Assembly: GCF_002902405.1 (NCBI RefSeq)
Contig: NZ_PPQS01000025.1
Span: 1-64,000, forward strand
Direction of reading: 5' to 3'
Length of the DNA: 64,000 bases
Source: Staphylococcus schweitzeri
Lineage (GTDB): Bacteria; Bacillota; Bacilli; Staphylococcales; Staphylococcaceae
Shown here in pieces: positions 21,475-30,819 of the stretch; within the stretch, counting starts at the first letter, position 1; each line of letters starts with the position of its first letter. Made by a program: the position numbers and the translations under genes. The notes under the pieces were generated by a model. It searched no databases and was not told where the DNA came from. It saw only the letters and a list, made by a program, of their open reading frames with translations.

Positions 21475-21491
21475 TGTAATATAATATTACG
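21475..21491 (+). promoter_or_regulatory. GlnR-type box before amt
   Basis: TGTAA-N7-TTACG matches the GlnR/TnrA consensus TGTNA-N7-TNACA except for the last base. It lies 54 bases before the ammonium channel start and contains a TATAAT. Nitrogen control of amt through GlnR is plausible (inference). Confidence 0.6.
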
Positions 21492-21545
21492 CATTTTTGC
21501 ATTTTGAAAATTATCAGATTATTATGAAAAAAAGGAGTGGTAAGT

Positions 21546-22793
21546 ATGAATCTTAACGACACAATATTTATGTTTTTATGTACATTATTAGTTTGGCTAA
21601 TGACGCCAGGATTAAGTTTATTTTATGGCGGATTAGTTCAATCTAAAAATGCACTCAATACTGTTATGCAAAGTATGGCAGCAATTGTACTAGTAACATT
21701 TGTTTGGATAACAGTTGGTTTTACTATTAGTTTTGGAGATGGCAGCTTATGGTTTGGAAATTGGCAATTTACATTTCTTAATCATGTAGGTTTTGCTACA
21801 CAAGAAGATATAAGTCCACATATACCACTGGCATTATTTATGTTATTTCAAATGATGTTTTGTACGATTGCAATCTCGATTTTATCAGGTTCAATCGCTG
21901 AAAAAATGAAATTTATACCATATTTATTATTTATAGTTATTTGGACAGCACTTGTTTATAGTCCGGTAGCACACTGGGTATGGGGAGGCGGTTGGATTAA
22001 TAAACTTGGCGTATTAGATTTCGCTGGTGGTACAGTCGTACATATTACATCAGGTGTTTCAGGTTTGGTACTAGCAATTATGATTGGAAAAGGTAACAAA
22101 CAATCTGAATCTACGCCACATAATTTAATTATTACCTTAATTGGTGGTATTTTTGTGTGGATTGGATGGTATGGATTTAATGTAGGTAGTGCATTTACAT
22201 TTGATCAAATTGCAATGCTAGCATTTACAAATACAGTTATTGCTGCAAGTGCAGGAGCTATAGGTTGGTTAATTTTAGAATATATTTTCAAAAAGACTAC
22301 AAGTTTACTTGGCCTATTACTAGGTGCACTGGCTGGTCTTGTTGTAATTACACCTGCAGCTGGATATGTAACATATCTTAGTGCAACAATTATGGCATTA
22401 ATTGGTGGAATTTGTTGTTATATCGTAATTAATTATATAAAAGTGAAACTAAAATATCATGATGCGTTAGATGCATTTGGTATTCATGGTGTAGGTGGTA
22501 TTATTGGTGCTGTATTAACTGCATTTTTCCAAAGTAAAAAAGCAAATCCGGATATTGATAATGGATTTATTTATACAGGTGATGTTCATATTATGTTAGT
22601 GCAAATACTTTGTGTTACAGCTGTAGTAATTTTTAGCGTAATGATGACGTTTATTATTGCGAAAGTAATTAAATTGATTACGCCATTGTCTGTGACAGAG
22701 CAAGAAACAAATATAGGATTAGACAAAATTGTGCATGGTGAGCATGCTTATTTTGAAGGCGAGCTAAATAGATTTAATAAACATATTCGATAT
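21546..22793 (+). CDS. amt: Ammonium channel Amt
   Basis: 416 codons counting the stop region to 22796; start ATG 21546, eight bases after AAAGGAG (the GTG at 21537 overlaps that site). Eleven hydrophobic segments. The Amt signature DFAGGTVVHITSGVSGL near residue 155 and the pore histidine pair (H in VVHITSG and in FGIHGVGG near 315) are intact. It conducts NH3/NH4+ into the cell. No glnK (PII) gene is adjacent, unlike in most bacteria, so post-translational gating by PII is not evident. A GlnR-type box precedes it. Confidence 0.94.
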
Positions 22794-22817
22794 TAAATTA
22801 ACAATACATAAAAAATA

Positions 22818-22863
22818 AAATGTCCTGACATCTGTTTGTAAAAACGATGTTGGGACATTTTTT
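22818..22863 (+). terminator. amt terminator
   Basis: AAATGTCCTGACATC pairs with GATGTTGGGACATTT, followed by T-rich sequence. Confidence 0.85.
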
Positions 22864-22903
22864 ATTTTGTTAAATATTTTTTAGAAAGAAGATGAAATAT
22901 TAT

Positions 22904-22917
22904 TTGAAGCGGTTACA
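22904..22917 (+). promoter_or_regulatory. Candidate cre site (CcpA) before scrR
   Basis: TTGAAGCGGTTACA matches 12 of 14 positions of the cre consensus TGWAANCGNTNWCA and lies about 50 bases before scrR. Catabolite control of sucrose use by CcpA would fit. Confidence 0.5.
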
Positions 22918-22967
22918 TGTATGATAAAATAAAGCTAAGCGTCATAAATAATGATAGGTGAATAATT

Positions 22968-23918
22968 ATGAAAAATATATCCGATATTGCCAAATTAGCA
23001 GGTGTTTCAAAAAGTACAGTATCTAGATTTTTAAATAATGGATCTGTCAGTAAAAAAACAAGTGAAAAATTAACAAAAATTATTGCTGAGCATGACTATC
23101 AACCGAATCAATTTGCTCAAAGTTTAAGAGCTCGACAAACACATCTTATTGGCGCAATAATACCAAGAATGAATTCATATGCTGTAGATGAGACAATTAA
23201 AGGATTAGCAAAGCAATGTGAAAAATATGAATCTCAGTTAATCTTAAATTATACTGGACTAAACATTGAAGCCGAAATCCAAGCACTTGAAACGTTAGCA
23301 CGTAGTAAAGTGGATGGCATTGTTTTAATGGCTACAGATATTACTAAAAAACATATTGAAGTTATAAATAAAATGAATGTTCCAACGGTTATTGTTGGAC
23401 AACAGCATGAACAACTTCATAGTATTGTGCATGATGACTACAAAGCAGGCCAAATCATTGGTGAATGGATTGGGCAACAAGATTATCGACAAGTTGAAGT
23501 GTTTAGTGTAAGTGAAAAAGATATTGCAGTCGGTATACATAGAAAACGTGGTTTACTTGACCAACTAGCTAAATATCAAATTATACCTAATGTACATGAA
23601 TCAAATTTCGCGTATAAGGATGCACAAGAAGATGTTGCTCAAGTATTAAAGAATGTTAATCAAGTAGATGCCATTGTTGGTGCGACGGATACGATTGCAT
23701 TAGCAGCTTATAAATATTATTCTGGAAAAAAAGATAATATGAAACCAAAACAAATTTATGGTTTTGGTGGTGATCCTATGACTCAGTTAGTATCCCCGAC
23801 GATTAAAACAATTCATTATAACTACTATGAAGCGGGCCAATGTGCAATGGAAGAAATTCAACAAATGCTAAAAAAGCAAGATATGCCATATAGCGTCACC
23901 ATAGATGTTAGCATTTAG
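22968..23918 (+). CDS. scrR: LacI-family sucrose operon repressor
   Basis: 316 residues. N-terminal helix-turn-helix (DIAKLAGVSKSTVSRFLN, residues 4-21), hinge region, and a periplasmic-binding-protein-like sensor domain. It directly precedes scrB and scrK, the hydrolase and fructokinase for sucrose, so the effector is probably a sucrose or fructose phosphate. Family length is normal. Its operator is probably among the imperfect palindromes between 23940 and 24040. Confidence 0.93.
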   Translation: MKNISDIAKLAGVSKSTVSRFLNNGSVSKKTSEKLTKIIAEHDYQPNQFAQSLRARQTHLIGAIIPRMNSYAVDETIKGLAKQCEKYESQLILNYTGLNIEAEIQALETLARSKVDGIVLMATDITKKHIEVINKMNVPTVIVGQQHEQLHSIVHDDYKAGQIIGEWIGQQDYRQVEVFSVSEKDIAVGIHRKRGLLDQLAKYQIIPNVHESNFAYKDAQEDVAQVLKNVNQVDAIVGATDTIALAAYKYYSGKKDNMKPKQIYGFGGDPMTQLVSPTIKTIHYNYYEAGQCAMEEIQQMLKKQDMPYSVTIDVSI

Positions 23919-24068
23919 ACGCTGTATTTTTTAAAATAAGGGTGGAACCGATACCACAATGGAACGAAAATATTATAGCGCAATAATTAAAGAACATAGG
24001 TAAAATTTGCTATAATAGATTATAAATTGTTACCAGCATAAATGTTAAAGGAGGACTGTACAAGTATT

Positions 24069-25553
24069 ATGACCGAATGGACTAGAGAAGAACGTTATCA
24101 GCGTATTGAAGACGTTGATATGGAGTATTTTAAAAATTTAAAACAACAAGTTAATCAATCTAAATTTCGTCAACAATTTCATATCCAACCTGAGACTGGA
24201 TTATTGAACGATCCGAATGGGCTTATTTTTTATAATGGAAAATATTATGTGTCCCATCAGTGGTTTCCTTTAGGTGCAGTTCATGGGTTGAAATATTGGT
24301 TTAATTATACAAGCGATGATTTAGTAACCTTTAAAGCAGAAGGGCCTATATTAAATCCAGATTCAAAATATGATAGTCATGGTGTCTATAGTGGTAGTGC
24401 TTTCGAATATAATGGACATTTATATTATATGTATACTGGGAATCATCGAGATAACCATTGGCAGAGACATTCGAGTCAAATGATGGCACGTATGAAAGAT
24501 GATGGAACAGTAGAAAAATTTCCAAAGCCTGTAATTAATCAGCAACCTGAAGGATATACAAGTCATTTTAGAGATCCGAAAGTATTTAAAAAAGATGATA
24601 AGTATTTTGCAGTCATTGGTGCACAAAATACTGAACATCAAGGGCGATTATTATTGTATAGCACTGAAGATATCGTTAATTGGCATTATTTAGGTGAAAT
24701 TAAAACTGAATTAGATGATTTTGGATATATGTGGGAGTGTCCAGATTACTTTAATATCGATGGTCAAGATGTCATACTTATTTGTCCTCAAGGTGTCGAT
24801 TCGCAAGCTGATCAATTTAAAAATATTTATCAAAGTGGTTATATGCTAGGTCAATTAGATATTGAAAAATTAGCTTTTGAGCATGAAGATTTTGTTGAAC
24901 TTGATAATGGTTTTGACTTTTATGCACCTCAAACATTTTTAGATGAAAAGGGACAACGTGTGTTAATCGGATGGATGGGATTGCCAGAAATCGAATATCC
25001 TACAGATTATGAAGGTTGGGCGCATTGTTTAACTATTCCTCGAGTATTAACTGTGGAAAATGGACGACTCATGCAACGTCCGTATCCAGCGTTAGAAAAG
25101 TTACGTCATAATAAAGAGACGGCATTAGGATACGCAAATAAATTTACACGAAAGCTACATCCATATGAAGGTAAGCAATATGAACTGATTATTGATATTT
25201 TAGATAATGATGCAACGGAAGTATATTTCGAACTTCGTACATCAAAAACATCTACAACTTTAATCTCGTATAATAAACGTAAAAATAAAATTACATTGGA
25301 CCGAAGTGATAGTGGCCTATTACCAGCAAATGTAGAAGGTATGACACGTAGCACGACATTAGATACACCATTGAAAAAATTACAAATATATGTTGATACA
25401 TCTAGTATCGAAATTTTCTGTAATGATGGAGAGCGTGTATTAACATCACGAATTTTTCCAACTGACGATGCGGTTGGTATTAAAACATCAACAGAATCAG
25501 GCCAAGTTTATTTACAATTTACTAAATATGATTTGAAGGATGATCAAGAATGA
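24069..25553 (+). CDS. scrB: Sucrose-6-phosphate hydrolase
   Basis: 494 residues from the ATG at 24069. The frame extends to an ATG at 24042, but the only good ribosome site (AAAGGAGGA, 24047-24055) lies inside that extension; the spacing to 24069 is 14 bases, longer than usual. GH32 family: the nucleophile motif LNDPNG (near 45), RDP (FRDPKVF near 170) and the acid/base ECPD (WECPDYF near 220) are all present. It cleaves sucrose-6-phosphate made by the sucrose PTS (not in this window) to glucose-6-P and fructose. It overlaps scrK by four bases. Confidence 0.95.
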   Translation: MTEWTREERYQRIEDVDMEYFKNLKQQVNQSKFRQQFHIQPETGLLNDPNGLIFYNGKYYVSHQWFPLGAVHGLKYWFNYTSDDLVTFKAEGPILNPDSKYDSHGVYSGSAFEYNGHLYYMYTGNHRDNHWQRHSSQMMARMKDDGTVEKFPKPVINQQPEGYTSHFRDPKVFKKDDKYFAVIGAQNTEHQGRLLLYSTEDIVNWHYLGEIKTELDDFGYMWECPDYFNIDGQDVILICPQGVDSQADQFKNIYQSGYMLGQLDIEKLAFEHEDFVELDNGFDFYAPQTFLDEKGQRVLIGWMGLPEIEYPTDYEGWAHCLTIPRVLTVENGRLMQRPYPALEKLRHNKETALGYANKFTRKLHPYEGKQYELIIDILDNDATEVYFELRTSKTSTTLISYNKRKNKITLDRSDSGLLPANVEGMTRSTTLDTPLKKLQIYVDTSSIEIFCNDGERVLTSRIFPTDDAVGIKTSTESGQVYLQFTKYDLKDDQE

Positions 25554-26509
25554 GACGTTTATTTGCAATTGGAGAAGCGTTAATTGATTTTATTCCAAAT
25601 GTGACAAATACCAATTTGAAAGATGTTGAAACATTTACGAGGCAAATTGGAGGAGCACCATGTAATGTAGCATGTGCTGTTCAAAAGTTAGGGCAGCAAG
25701 CGTATATGATTACACAATTAGGTAACGATGCTTTTGGAGATAGTATTGTTGAAACAATTTCTAATTTAGGCGTGGATGTGAAGCATGTCTATCGTACGAA
25801 CGAAGCTAATACGGCTTTAGCTTTTGTTAGTCTAACTGAAACAGGTGAACGAGATTTTTCGTTTTATCGAAAACCATCTGCGGATATGTTATTTGATCCT
25901 AGTTATGTGGACAATATTGAAGTGTGTGAAAATGATATAGTACATTTTTGTTCTGTGGATTTAGTTGAAAGTCCGATGAAAAATGCTCACCACAAATTAA
26001 TTACTAAAGTGTTAGATGCAAACGGTACGGTTGTTTTTGATCCTAATGTAAGGCTACCTTTATGGGATAACTCAGAAGATTTGAGGCATGCGATTCATTC
26101 GTTTTTACCATTGGCACATATAGTAAAAGTTTCTGATGAAGAATTAGAATTTATAACAGGTATTCATGATGAAAACGAAGCTATTCAATCTTTATTTTTA
26201 GGCAACGTCAAGGTGGTTATTTATACAAAAGGTTCAGATGGTGCTGCCGTCTATTTGAAAAATGGTAATACACTTAATCACGCTGGTTATAAAGTAAATG
26301 CTGTAGATACAACAGGAGCTGGTGATGCCTTTATTGGTGCGGTGATTAGTCGAATTTTAGAGTCTCCAACTTTAGATTTAATCCATCTTTTTGAAAATGA
26401 AGGTGAAGCTATTTTAGCATTTAGCAACCGTGTTGCTGCAATGGTGACAACAAAATATGGTGCTATTAACAGCTTACCAAGCATACAAGAAGTTGAAGAT
26501 TCATTATAA
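25550..26509 (+). CDS. scrK: Fructokinase (PfkB family)
   Basis: 319 residues. PfkB/ribokinase signatures: N-terminal GEALIDFIP and GGAPCNVACAVQKLG near 35-50, and the C-terminal DTTGAGDAFIGAV near 250 with the catalytic Asp. It phosphorylates fructose released by ScrB. The ATGA overlap with scrB implies coupled translation. A strong terminator follows. Confidence 0.94.
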   Translation: MRRLFAIGEALIDFIPNVTNTNLKDVETFTRQIGGAPCNVACAVQKLGQQAYMITQLGNDAFGDSIVETISNLGVDVKHVYRTNEANTALAFVSLTETGERDFSFYRKPSADMLFDPSYVDNIEVCENDIVHFCSVDLVESPMKNAHHKLITKVLDANGTVVFDPNVRLPLWDNSEDLRHAIHSFLPLAHIVKVSDEELEFITGIHDENEAIQSLFLGNVKVVIYTKGSDGAAVYLKNGNTLNHAGYKVNAVDTTGAGDAFIGAVISRILESPTLDLIHLFENEGEAILAFSNRVAAMVTTKYGAINSLPSIQEVEDSL

Positions 26510-26860
26510 TTTTAATATTTTAAGCAGTGTTAGAAACTAGGGGAATAGATAGTTTCACACTGTTTTTTTATGCTTAATTTTAAAAATAAGGAATATAATA
26601 TTGAATTAAAGTAGAAGTTGATATCGAATTTAGAATGTTTTGTTAAAACGCAAGGTAAAGCATTGTGCAGATATTAAGAAATTGATAAATTATGTGTAAT
26701 AAGAAAGTGTTTATAATTTGAAGTGGTGAAATGAATGGTAAAAATGATGAGTGAAAATAGATATAAAAAAGCCAGCTATACAAAGCGTTGAAAAGTTACA
26801 CTGTTAATATTAAACAGGGTACACAAAAGGATTACGCCGTTAACTGACTTAGTTATCATA
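26510..26860. other. Convergent intergenic region scrK/agrA
   Basis: 351 bases without a gene. It holds the scrK terminator (26524-26570) and, on the minus strand, weak agr operon termination signals: CTGTT/AACAG around 26802-26818, and GCT/AGC with a T run near 26766-26790. Confidence 0.6.
26524..26570 (+). terminator. scrK terminator
   Basis: AGTGTTAGAAACTA pairs with TAGTTTCACACT, followed by seven T. Confidence 0.88.
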
Positions 26861-27577
26861 TTATATTTTTTTAACGTTTCTTACCGATGCATAACAATGT
26901 TCTTTATTTTTAAAATAGACAATTCGTTCTTTCGAATCAATGGATTCGATATTATGACGATTGACAACAAAACTATTATGACATCTGAAAAAACGATCAT
27001 CTAATTGACTCAATTCTTTTAAATTACCATAAAATTCAATTTGACGATTATCTAAATGGGCGATGAGTCTATGCGATTTGGTTGATGATTCGAAAAACAT
27101 AATATCATCGTATTGAACATACACTGAATTACTGCCACGTTTTAACTCAATCGTTTCAACGCTATTATCTTTTGATAATAATTGTAAGCGTGTATGTGCA
27201 GTTTCTAGACAATCTATAATTCGAGTTCTCAATTCAGCAGGATCATCTTTAAAAATAAAATCCATTGCTGCAACTTTGTAGACAAATGTTAAATAAGTAA
27301 GTTCACTATGACTAGTAACAAATATAATATTACCAACAGGGTCATGCTTACGTATTTCACTACCTAACTTAATACCATTAATGTCTGTTGAAAGTTGAAT
27401 ATCTAAAAAGTAACAACCTATGTCATTCATATTTTTAGATTGCTCAAGCACCTCATAAGGATCATCAGTTGCGAGGGCAATTTCCATAGGCTTTTCTTCT
27501 ATCATTATATAATTTTTAATAATGGTAACCATGTTTTCTCTTTGTTTTGGATCGTCTTCGCAAATGAAAATTTTCAT
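26861..27577 (-). CDS. agrA: Accessory gene regulator response regulator AgrA
   Basis: 238 residues, full length: the homopolymer near the stop that often frameshifts is in frame and the protein ends VRNVKKI. CheY-like receiver with phospho-acceptor D59 (FLDIQLS) and an acidic pocket from EDDP. LytTR DNA-binding domain from about 140, with redox cysteine C199 and H200 (RFFRCHNSF). It activates P2 and P3 through direct repeats of the ACAGTTAAG type and directly activates psm genes (established). Last gene of agrBDCA, 18 bases after agrC. Confidence 0.98.
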   Translation of the reverse strand: MKIFICEDDPKQRENMVTIIKNYIMIEEKPMEIALATDDPYEVLEQSKNMNDIGCYFLDIQLSTDINGIKLGSEIRKHDPVGNIIFVTSHSELTYLTFVYKVAAMDFIFKDDPAELRTRIIDCLETAHTRLQLLSKDNSVETIELKRGSNSVYVQYDDIMFFESSTKSHRLIAHLDNRQIEFYGNLKELSQLDDRFFRCHNSFVVNRHNIESIDSKERIVYFKNKEHCYASVRNVKKI

Positions 27578-27595
27578 TCTTTCACATCCTTATGG

Positions 27596-28888
27596 CTAGT
27601 TGTTAATAATTTCAACTTTTTGAATAAAGAAACCATTTTCGATAATCGTATCTAACAAGACATTATCCGCATTATCAGCAATTTCTTTTAAAGTTGATAG
27701 ACCTAAACCACGACCTTCACCTTTAGTAGAAAAACTTTCTTGGAACAATTCATGAATGCGTGGTATATCATCAGCACATTTATTCATAACAATAAACGTT
27801 ACCGAATTTTCGCTTTCAAAAAATGCGACTCTAATAATAGGGTCATCAATTTCAGTTGATGCCTCAATAGCATTATCAAGAATTATGCCAATACTGCGAC
27901 TTAAATCGATCATATTCAAATTAATGCGCGTTACTTCATCAGGAATTTCAATACTAATAGGAATATTCATTTCTTGTGCACGTAAAATTTTGGCAGTGAT
28001 TAAGCCTTTAATTTCACGTACTTTAAGATTCTCAATACCATTTAACTTAATAGCGTTCATTTGTAAATTATCTTTCATCGGTACAATATTTTTATTGAAA
28101 TAGTCACGCAAACCAGGCATGTCATCTTCGCGAATATATTCAGAAAGCGTTGTTAGTATATTGACATAATCATGACGGAACTTGCGCATTTCATTATTAA
28201 TTGCTTCAATCTTTAATGTGTATTCGTAATAGGTCTCAATTTCTTCTTGGTTTCGTTTGTATTTCATCTCTTTAAGGAGAAATTGTGAAATAACAAATGT
28301 TAATATACTTAAAAATATAGTGATTCCAATAAAAATAAAAGAATACTGCCTTATTACTTTAGCTTCATCCGAGTTTATTTGTGAATAAAAGAAAAACAAT
28401 GAAAAAGTAAGCAGTAGAATGGTTGAAATAACTATTAAAAAACCTTTGTTTAGTATTAGATATGATGAGCTAATTTTTTTGAGAACTCTATTTATTATAT
28501 AAGAAAATAGCAAGCTGATTGTAACATAAACTACGAAGAAGATGGGAAATATTACTAATATACTGTCAACGATTTTGACAATATATGTGAATATAACTAT
28601 ATACATGTAATTTGCACAGTATAAAATAATCTGCGAGGTCATTATCAGCAAAATAGAATACCATTTGATTTTGCTGAAATATAATATAATTATGAATATA
28701 GTTAGTATTATTAAGGTTACGCTATCGATAAAATTAAATAGAATTAACGATAATGCCGTAATACCTGTGATATACAAATAGTCAGATTTACTGTATTTGA
28801 TACCACTAATAATTGATGGTACTGTAAACATTAGTATTATTTGAGTTAATACGAATAAAACAAAATTATAACTATTTAATGATTCCAC
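27596..28888 (-). CDS. agrC: AIP receptor histidine kinase AgrC, group IV
   Basis: 430 residues starting with GTG. The N-terminal sensor has six hydrophobic segments (to about residue 200) and is the variable, pheromone-specific part. The kinase part is conserved: H239 in RKFRHDYVNIL, N box ILDNAIEAS near 340, G box GEGRGLGLST near 395 (HPK10 class). It senses the autoinducing peptide made from the adjacent agrD, and group IV assignment follows from that peptide. Confidence 0.97.
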   Translation of the reverse strand: MESLNSYNFVLFVLTQIILMFTVPSIISGIKYSKSDYLYITGITALSLILFNFIDSVTLIILTIFIIILYFSKIKWYSILLIMTSQIILYCANYMYIVIFTYIVKIVDSILVIFPIFFVVYVTISLLFSYIINRVLKKISSSYLILNKGFLIVISTILLLTFSLFFFYSQINSDEAKVIRQYSFIFIGITIFLSILTFVISQFLLKEMKYKRNQEEIETYYEYTLKIEAINNEMRKFRHDYVNILTTLSEYIREDDMPGLRDYFNKNIVPMKDNLQMNAIKLNGIENLKVREIKGLITAKILRAQEMNIPISIEIPDEVTRINLNMIDLSRSIGIILDNAIEASTEIDDPIIRVAFFESENSVTFIVMNKCADDIPRIHELFQESFSTKGEGRGLGLSTLKEIADNADNVLLDTIIENGFFIQKVEIINN

Positions 28889-28912
28889 TTACTATCACAC
28901 TTTCTGTTTATA

Positions 28913-29053
28913 TTATTCGTGTAATTGAGTTAATTCTTTAGGTATTTCAACTTCGTCCATTATGAAATAACATGTACTATAAGAAGCAACGTTACCAATG
29001 TTTTTTAAAATGCCAGTTATAAAATCAAAAAAGATGTTTAATAATGTATTCAT
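28913..29053 (-). CDS. agrD: AgrD precursor of autoinducing peptide, group IV
   Basis: 46 residues, ATG at 29053, one base after the agrB stop, with AGGAGG inside the agrB end. Three parts are seen: an amphipathic N-terminal leader (residues 1-24), the AIP octapeptide YSTCYFIM (25-32), and an acidic C-terminal tail (DEVEIPKEL...). The cysteine forms the thiolactone with the terminal Met. AIP-I differs only by D in place of Y at position 5 of the peptide; Y marks agr group IV (established). Confidence 0.98.
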   Translation of the reverse strand: MNTLLNIFFDFITGILKNIGNVASYSTCYFIMDEVEIPKELTQLHE

Positions 29054-29054
29054 T

Positions 29055-29618
29055 TTAAGTCCTCCTAACAAAGAAAATAGGTAATAATGTAATAGCTTCT
29101 ATTATGATGCCTAATTGAATGAATTGAGCAAATGGTTCTTTTATGATAAGTGTGATAATGAAAAAGATTAGACTAACAATAATTGCATAATTTCTTTTCC
29201 GCTTAATAAGTCGCACAGGAATAGGCTTCTTTTTAGTTGCTGCAGGAGCATATCTAATTATCAAACCTATTGCTATAACTGTCATAATAGTCATAATTAA
29301 TGAATTGATTTGAAAATTTGCTAGTACTAAAGGTAAAAGTACAAATAATATAATGCTCTCTACATAACACCAAAAAGAAGAAGGCGCATGTGCACCATGT
29401 GCATGACGTCTTATTAAATAAAATGTTAAATTCGTAATTAATGTAAATAGAAAAATGTTTAAAATATAAGCAAGAGTATACATAACAATCAATTTACCTA
29501 TATTTACAGCTAAGACCTGCATCCCTAATCTTACTTGCAAAAATTGAATATGATCTAAGTTATTTCTCTTTTGAAGATACGTGGCAAACTGGTCAATTTT
29601 ATTATCAAAATAATTCAA
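29055..29618 (-). CDS. agrB: AgrD-processing membrane endopeptidase AgrB
   Basis: 187 residues from TTG at 29618, behind GAGGAG. The frame stretches to 29672 but that would cross the ribosome site. Catalytic H77 and C84 ([15 protein letters not shown]) are in place, with about four to six membrane segments. It cuts AgrD after the AIP and forms the thiolactone intermediate. First gene of the P2 transcript. Confidence 0.97.
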   Translation of the reverse strand: MNYFDNKIDQFATYLQKRNNLDHIQFLQVRLGMQVLAVNIGKLIVMYTLAYILNIFLFTLITNLTFYLIRRHAHGAHAPSSFWCYVESIILFVLLPLVLANFQINSLIMTIMTVIAIGLIIRYAPAATKKKPIPVRLIKRKRNYAIIVSLIFFIITLIIKEPFAQFIQLGIIIEAITLLPIFFVRRT

Positions 29619-29823
29619 TTTTACACCACTCTCCTCACTCGTATTATACGATTTAGTACAATCTTTTATCATTATATTGCCTAACTGTCGAAAATAAATA
29701 CTTAACTGTTAAATGTAATTTGTATTTAATATTTTAACATAAAAAAATTTACAGTTAAGAATAAAAAATGACTAGTTAAGAAAAAATGAAAAACAAATGC
29801 TTTTTGCATGTTTTAATATAAAT
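29619..29823. promoter_or_regulatory. agr P2-P3 divergent promoter region with AgrA boxes
   Basis: P2 (minus strand): direct repeats ACAGTTAAG (29709-29701) and ACAGTTAGG (29688-29680). P3 (plus strand): ACAGTTAAG (29751-29759) and ACTAGTTAAG (29771-29780), with a TAATAT -10 near 29814. Each pair is spaced about two helical turns, as AgrA dimer sites are. The spacer between P2 and P3 is AT-rich, where SarA is reported to bind. Confidence 0.9.
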
Positions 29824-30342
29824 AGATCACAGAGATGTGATGGAAAATAGTTGATGAGTTGTTTAATTTTAAGAATTTTTATCTTAATTAAGGAAGGAGT
29901 GATTTCAATGGCACAAGATATCATTTCAACAATCGGTGACTTAGTAAAATGGATTATCGACACTGTGAACAAATTCACTAAAAAATAAGACGAATAATTA
30001 ATTACTTTCATTGTAAATTTGTTATCTTCGTATAGTACTAAAAGTATGAGTTATTAAGCCATCCCAACTTAATAACCATGTAAATTTAGCAAGTGAGTAA
30101 CATTTGCTAATAGAGTTAGTTTCCTTGGACTCAGTGCTATGTATTTTTCTTAATTATCATTACAGATAATTATTTCTAGCATGTAAGCTATCGTAAACAA
30201 CATCGATTTATCATTATTTGATAAATATAATTTTTTTCATAATTAATAACATCCCCAAAAATAGATTGAAAAAATAACTGTAAAACATTCCCTTAATAAT
30301 AAGTATATGGTCGTGAGCCCCTCCCAAGCTCGCGGCCTTTTT
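29824..30342 (+). ncRNA. rnaIII: RNAIII, agr effector RNA
   Basis: About 515 bases. The 5' end AGATCACAGAGATGTGATGG matches RNAIII hairpin 1. The hld frame lies inside, and C-rich loop sequences (ATCCCAACTT near 30061, ATCCCCAAAA near 30251) are those used to pair with target ribosome sites. The 3' end is the GC-rich terminator at 30310-30345. RNAIII represses spa, rot, coa and others and activates hla translation (established). Transcribed from P3, divergent from agrBDCA. Confidence 0.96.
29908..29988 (+). CDS. hld: Delta-haemolysin (phenol-soluble modulin)
   Basis: 26 residues, ATG 29908 after AAGGAGTGATTTCA, encoded within RNAIII. An amphipathic helix beginning MAQDIISTIGDLV and ending NKFTKK, identical to the classical sequence as I remember it. 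It needs no signal peptide; export is by the Pmt ABC system, whose genes are at 50.3-53.9 kb in this window. Confidence 0.98.
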   Translation: MAQDIISTIGDLVKWIIDTVNKFTKK

Positions 30343-30345
30343 ATT
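30310..30345 (+). terminator. RNAIII terminator
   Basis: GGTCGTGAGC and GCTCGCGGCC enclose the CCCTCCCAA loop and are followed by TTTTTATTTT. The CCUCCC loop is also a target-binding loop of RNAIII. Confidence 0.92.
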
Positions 30346-30819
30346 TTGACAAAATAGAAGCATGTCATCAATTCAACAATTATTAGCTCTATGTCAAATT
30401 AGGCTGATAAGTTCAATTTGACATAGAGCCATAATACAATTATGAAACTATTCGCTATAGAAGGTCAAAAAATGGCTGTGGAACAGAAATGGTAAAGAAC
30501 CATTAATGATTTAATATTTAGTGGTTCTTACACATTATCCACAGCTCATGTATACTTAAAAATAGGGATACATGAGTAAAACGCATGCATAAGAAATACT
30601 AATTTCTAAAGAAAAAGTATTTCTTTATCGTAGTCTAGAGAATTTATTTTTGAAATTCTCTATGTTGGGTCCTGCCGACAAGGTTGACTAGAATTGAAAG
30701 AAACTTGCAAAAAGTGTGTTTTCATTCAGTCAATTACTGCGAATATAAAACTGTAGAGCTTAAGAATTTTTTCTGCTCAGCCTAAGTATTTTTAGAATTT
30801 AATTTTAAATCAATGCATC
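30346..30819. repeat. Hairpin-rich region downstream of RNAIII
   Basis: 474 bases with no protein gene but at least four inverted repeats in a row. GCTCTATGTCAAATT (30386-30400) and its exact complement (30415-30429) are separated by 14 bases. TGGCTGTGGA...TCCACAGC (about 30473-30546) encloses an inner GGTTCT-type pair. AAGAAATACT / AGTATTTCTT lies at about 30590-30627, and TAGAGAATTT / AAATTCTCTA at about 30642-30664. The first resembles the ends of ISL3-family elements (GGCTCTxTGTCAAAT type). Possibly a MITE-like remnant or a small RNA. Confidence 0.5.

Noticed and set aside
23938..23965. T-box-like AGGGTGGAACCG sequence between scrR and scrB
   Set aside because: The string resembles the T-box antiterminator motif, but there is no stem I, no terminator after it, and the downstream gene is a sugar hydrolase; a GTGG/CCAC hairpin explains it as well.
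26725..26790. Short 18-codon frame between scrK and agrA
   Set aside because: No convincing ribosome site and overlaps the agr transcript end; too short to support.
29772..30011. 79-codon frame antisense to RNAIII
   Set aside because: Lies opposite hld and the RNAIII 5' region, lacks a ribosome site and crosses P3.
30535..30543. Single perfect DnaA box downstream of RNAIII
   Set aside because: One isolated box inside a hairpin is likely chance, unlike the cluster at 16.6 kb.
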